Shown: positions 5,572-5,779 of the stretch, piece by piece
Layout of the letters: the number at the start of each line of letters is the position of its first letter
Numbering within the stretch: position 1 is the stretch's first letter
Assembly (NCBI GenBank): GCA_023954795.1
Contig: JAGSHA010000221.1
Location: 1 to 5,779 of the forward strand
Direction of reading: 5' to 3'
Length of the DNA stretch: 5,779 nucleotides
Source of the DNA: Oceanospirillaceae bacterium
GTDB lineage: Bacteria > Pseudomonadota > Gammaproteobacteria > Pseudomonadales > Balneatricaceae
The notes under the pieces: model-generated
Database searches by the model: none
What the model was told of the DNA's origin: nothing
Seen by the model: only the letters and a program-made list of their open reading frames with translations
Program-made: the position numbers and the translations under genes

Positions 5572-5779
5572 TTAATGTCCGGCGAGTACTTCCATATGCG
5601 CCTGTACACTGAATGCGAGCGAGACTGGGTTGTAGCCACCCTCCAGCATTGAGACGATACGGTTTTCAGAGTACGTTCGGGCACTGTCTGTGAGCATGCT
5701 GGTAACCCAGCGATAGTCTTCTTCATCCAGCTTGATGTCTGCCATTGGGTCTTCGTGATGGGCATCGAAGCCAGCCGAG
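5572..5779 (-). CDS. Histone deacetylase family protein, C-terminal part
   Basis: The last 68 codons of a minus-strand gene are visible; its 5' part lies beyond the window. Read from the edge, the product begins SAGFDAHHEDPMADIKL and ends SVQAHMEVLAGH. SAGFDAHxxDP is the hallmark of bacterial class II-like deacetylases (acetoin-utilisation/acetylpolyamine amidohydrolase superfamily), and its Asp (residue 5 of the fragment) is a Zn2+ ligand. LEGGYN supplies the catalytic Tyr (fragment residue 49). Family members remove acetyl groups from lysines or polyamines; the substrate here cannot be told. The gene converges on oadB and probably uses the shared terminator. A different minus-strand frame over 5559-5765 is also open but resembles no protein. 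No lesion is seen in the visible part. Confidence 0.92.
   Translation of the reverse strand, partial: SAGFDAHHEDPMADIKLDEEDYRWVTSMLTDSARTYSENRIVSMLEGGYNPVSLAFSVQAHMEVLAGH

Noticed and set aside
5559..5765. Minus-strand open frame of 68 codons near the right edge
   Set aside because: It overlaps the true deacetylase frame, which shows clear family motifs; this frame shows none.

Overview
The window looks like a chromosomal segment of a gammaproteobacterium, probably marine or halophilic and Oceanospirillales-like. This is inferred from the E. coli-like tRNA-Arg, a long ThiI with a C-terminal rhodanese domain, and a complete Na+-pumping oxaloacetate decarboxylase operon. The genus cannot be fixed from sequence alone. 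Apart from one partial gene at the right edge, every gene seen is intact. There is no insertion sequence, CRISPR array, integrase or other mobile gene.

Layout, left to right. Bases 1-119 hold no recognised gene, only a possible tRNA promoter. A complete tRNA-Arg(ACG) with encoded CCA lies at 120-196. Bases 197-345 are an AT-richer spacer with three degraded copies of a ~38-bp tandem repeat; the last copy contains a perfect TATAAT, a likely -10 for the next gene. thiI (346-1806, +) encodes tRNA 4-thiouridine synthase/thiazole sulfurtransferase. The 263-bp gap 1807-2069 holds a plausible promoter (-35 CTGAAA, 17-bp spacer, -10 TAAAAT), a palindrome lying across it, and a leader of about 150 nt with two hairpins. 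It is followed by oadG (2070-2312), oadA (2367-4154) and oadB (4166-5467), all + strand and tightly spaced. A strong intrinsic terminator with an A-tract and a T-tract follows oadB and can serve both strands. Converging on it from the right is the 3' end of a histone-deacetylase-family gene (5572-5779, minus strand), cut by the window edge.

How the genes work together. OadA carries the carboxyltransferase and biotin domains, OadB is the membrane decarboxylase/Na+ channel and OadG is the small membrane anchor that assembles them. The complex converts oxaloacetate to pyruvate and CO2 while exporting Na+. No citrate uptake or citrate lyase genes are in view, so here the pump is not embedded in a visible citrate-fermentation cluster. 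ThiI makes s4U8 in tRNAs, and the neighbouring tRNA-Arg has U at position 8, so it is a possible substrate. Nothing shows that the two are co-transcribed.

The window is largely ordinary core genome. The least explained pieces are the structured oadGAB leader with the palindrome at its promoter, and the triplicated repeat between the tRNA and thiI.
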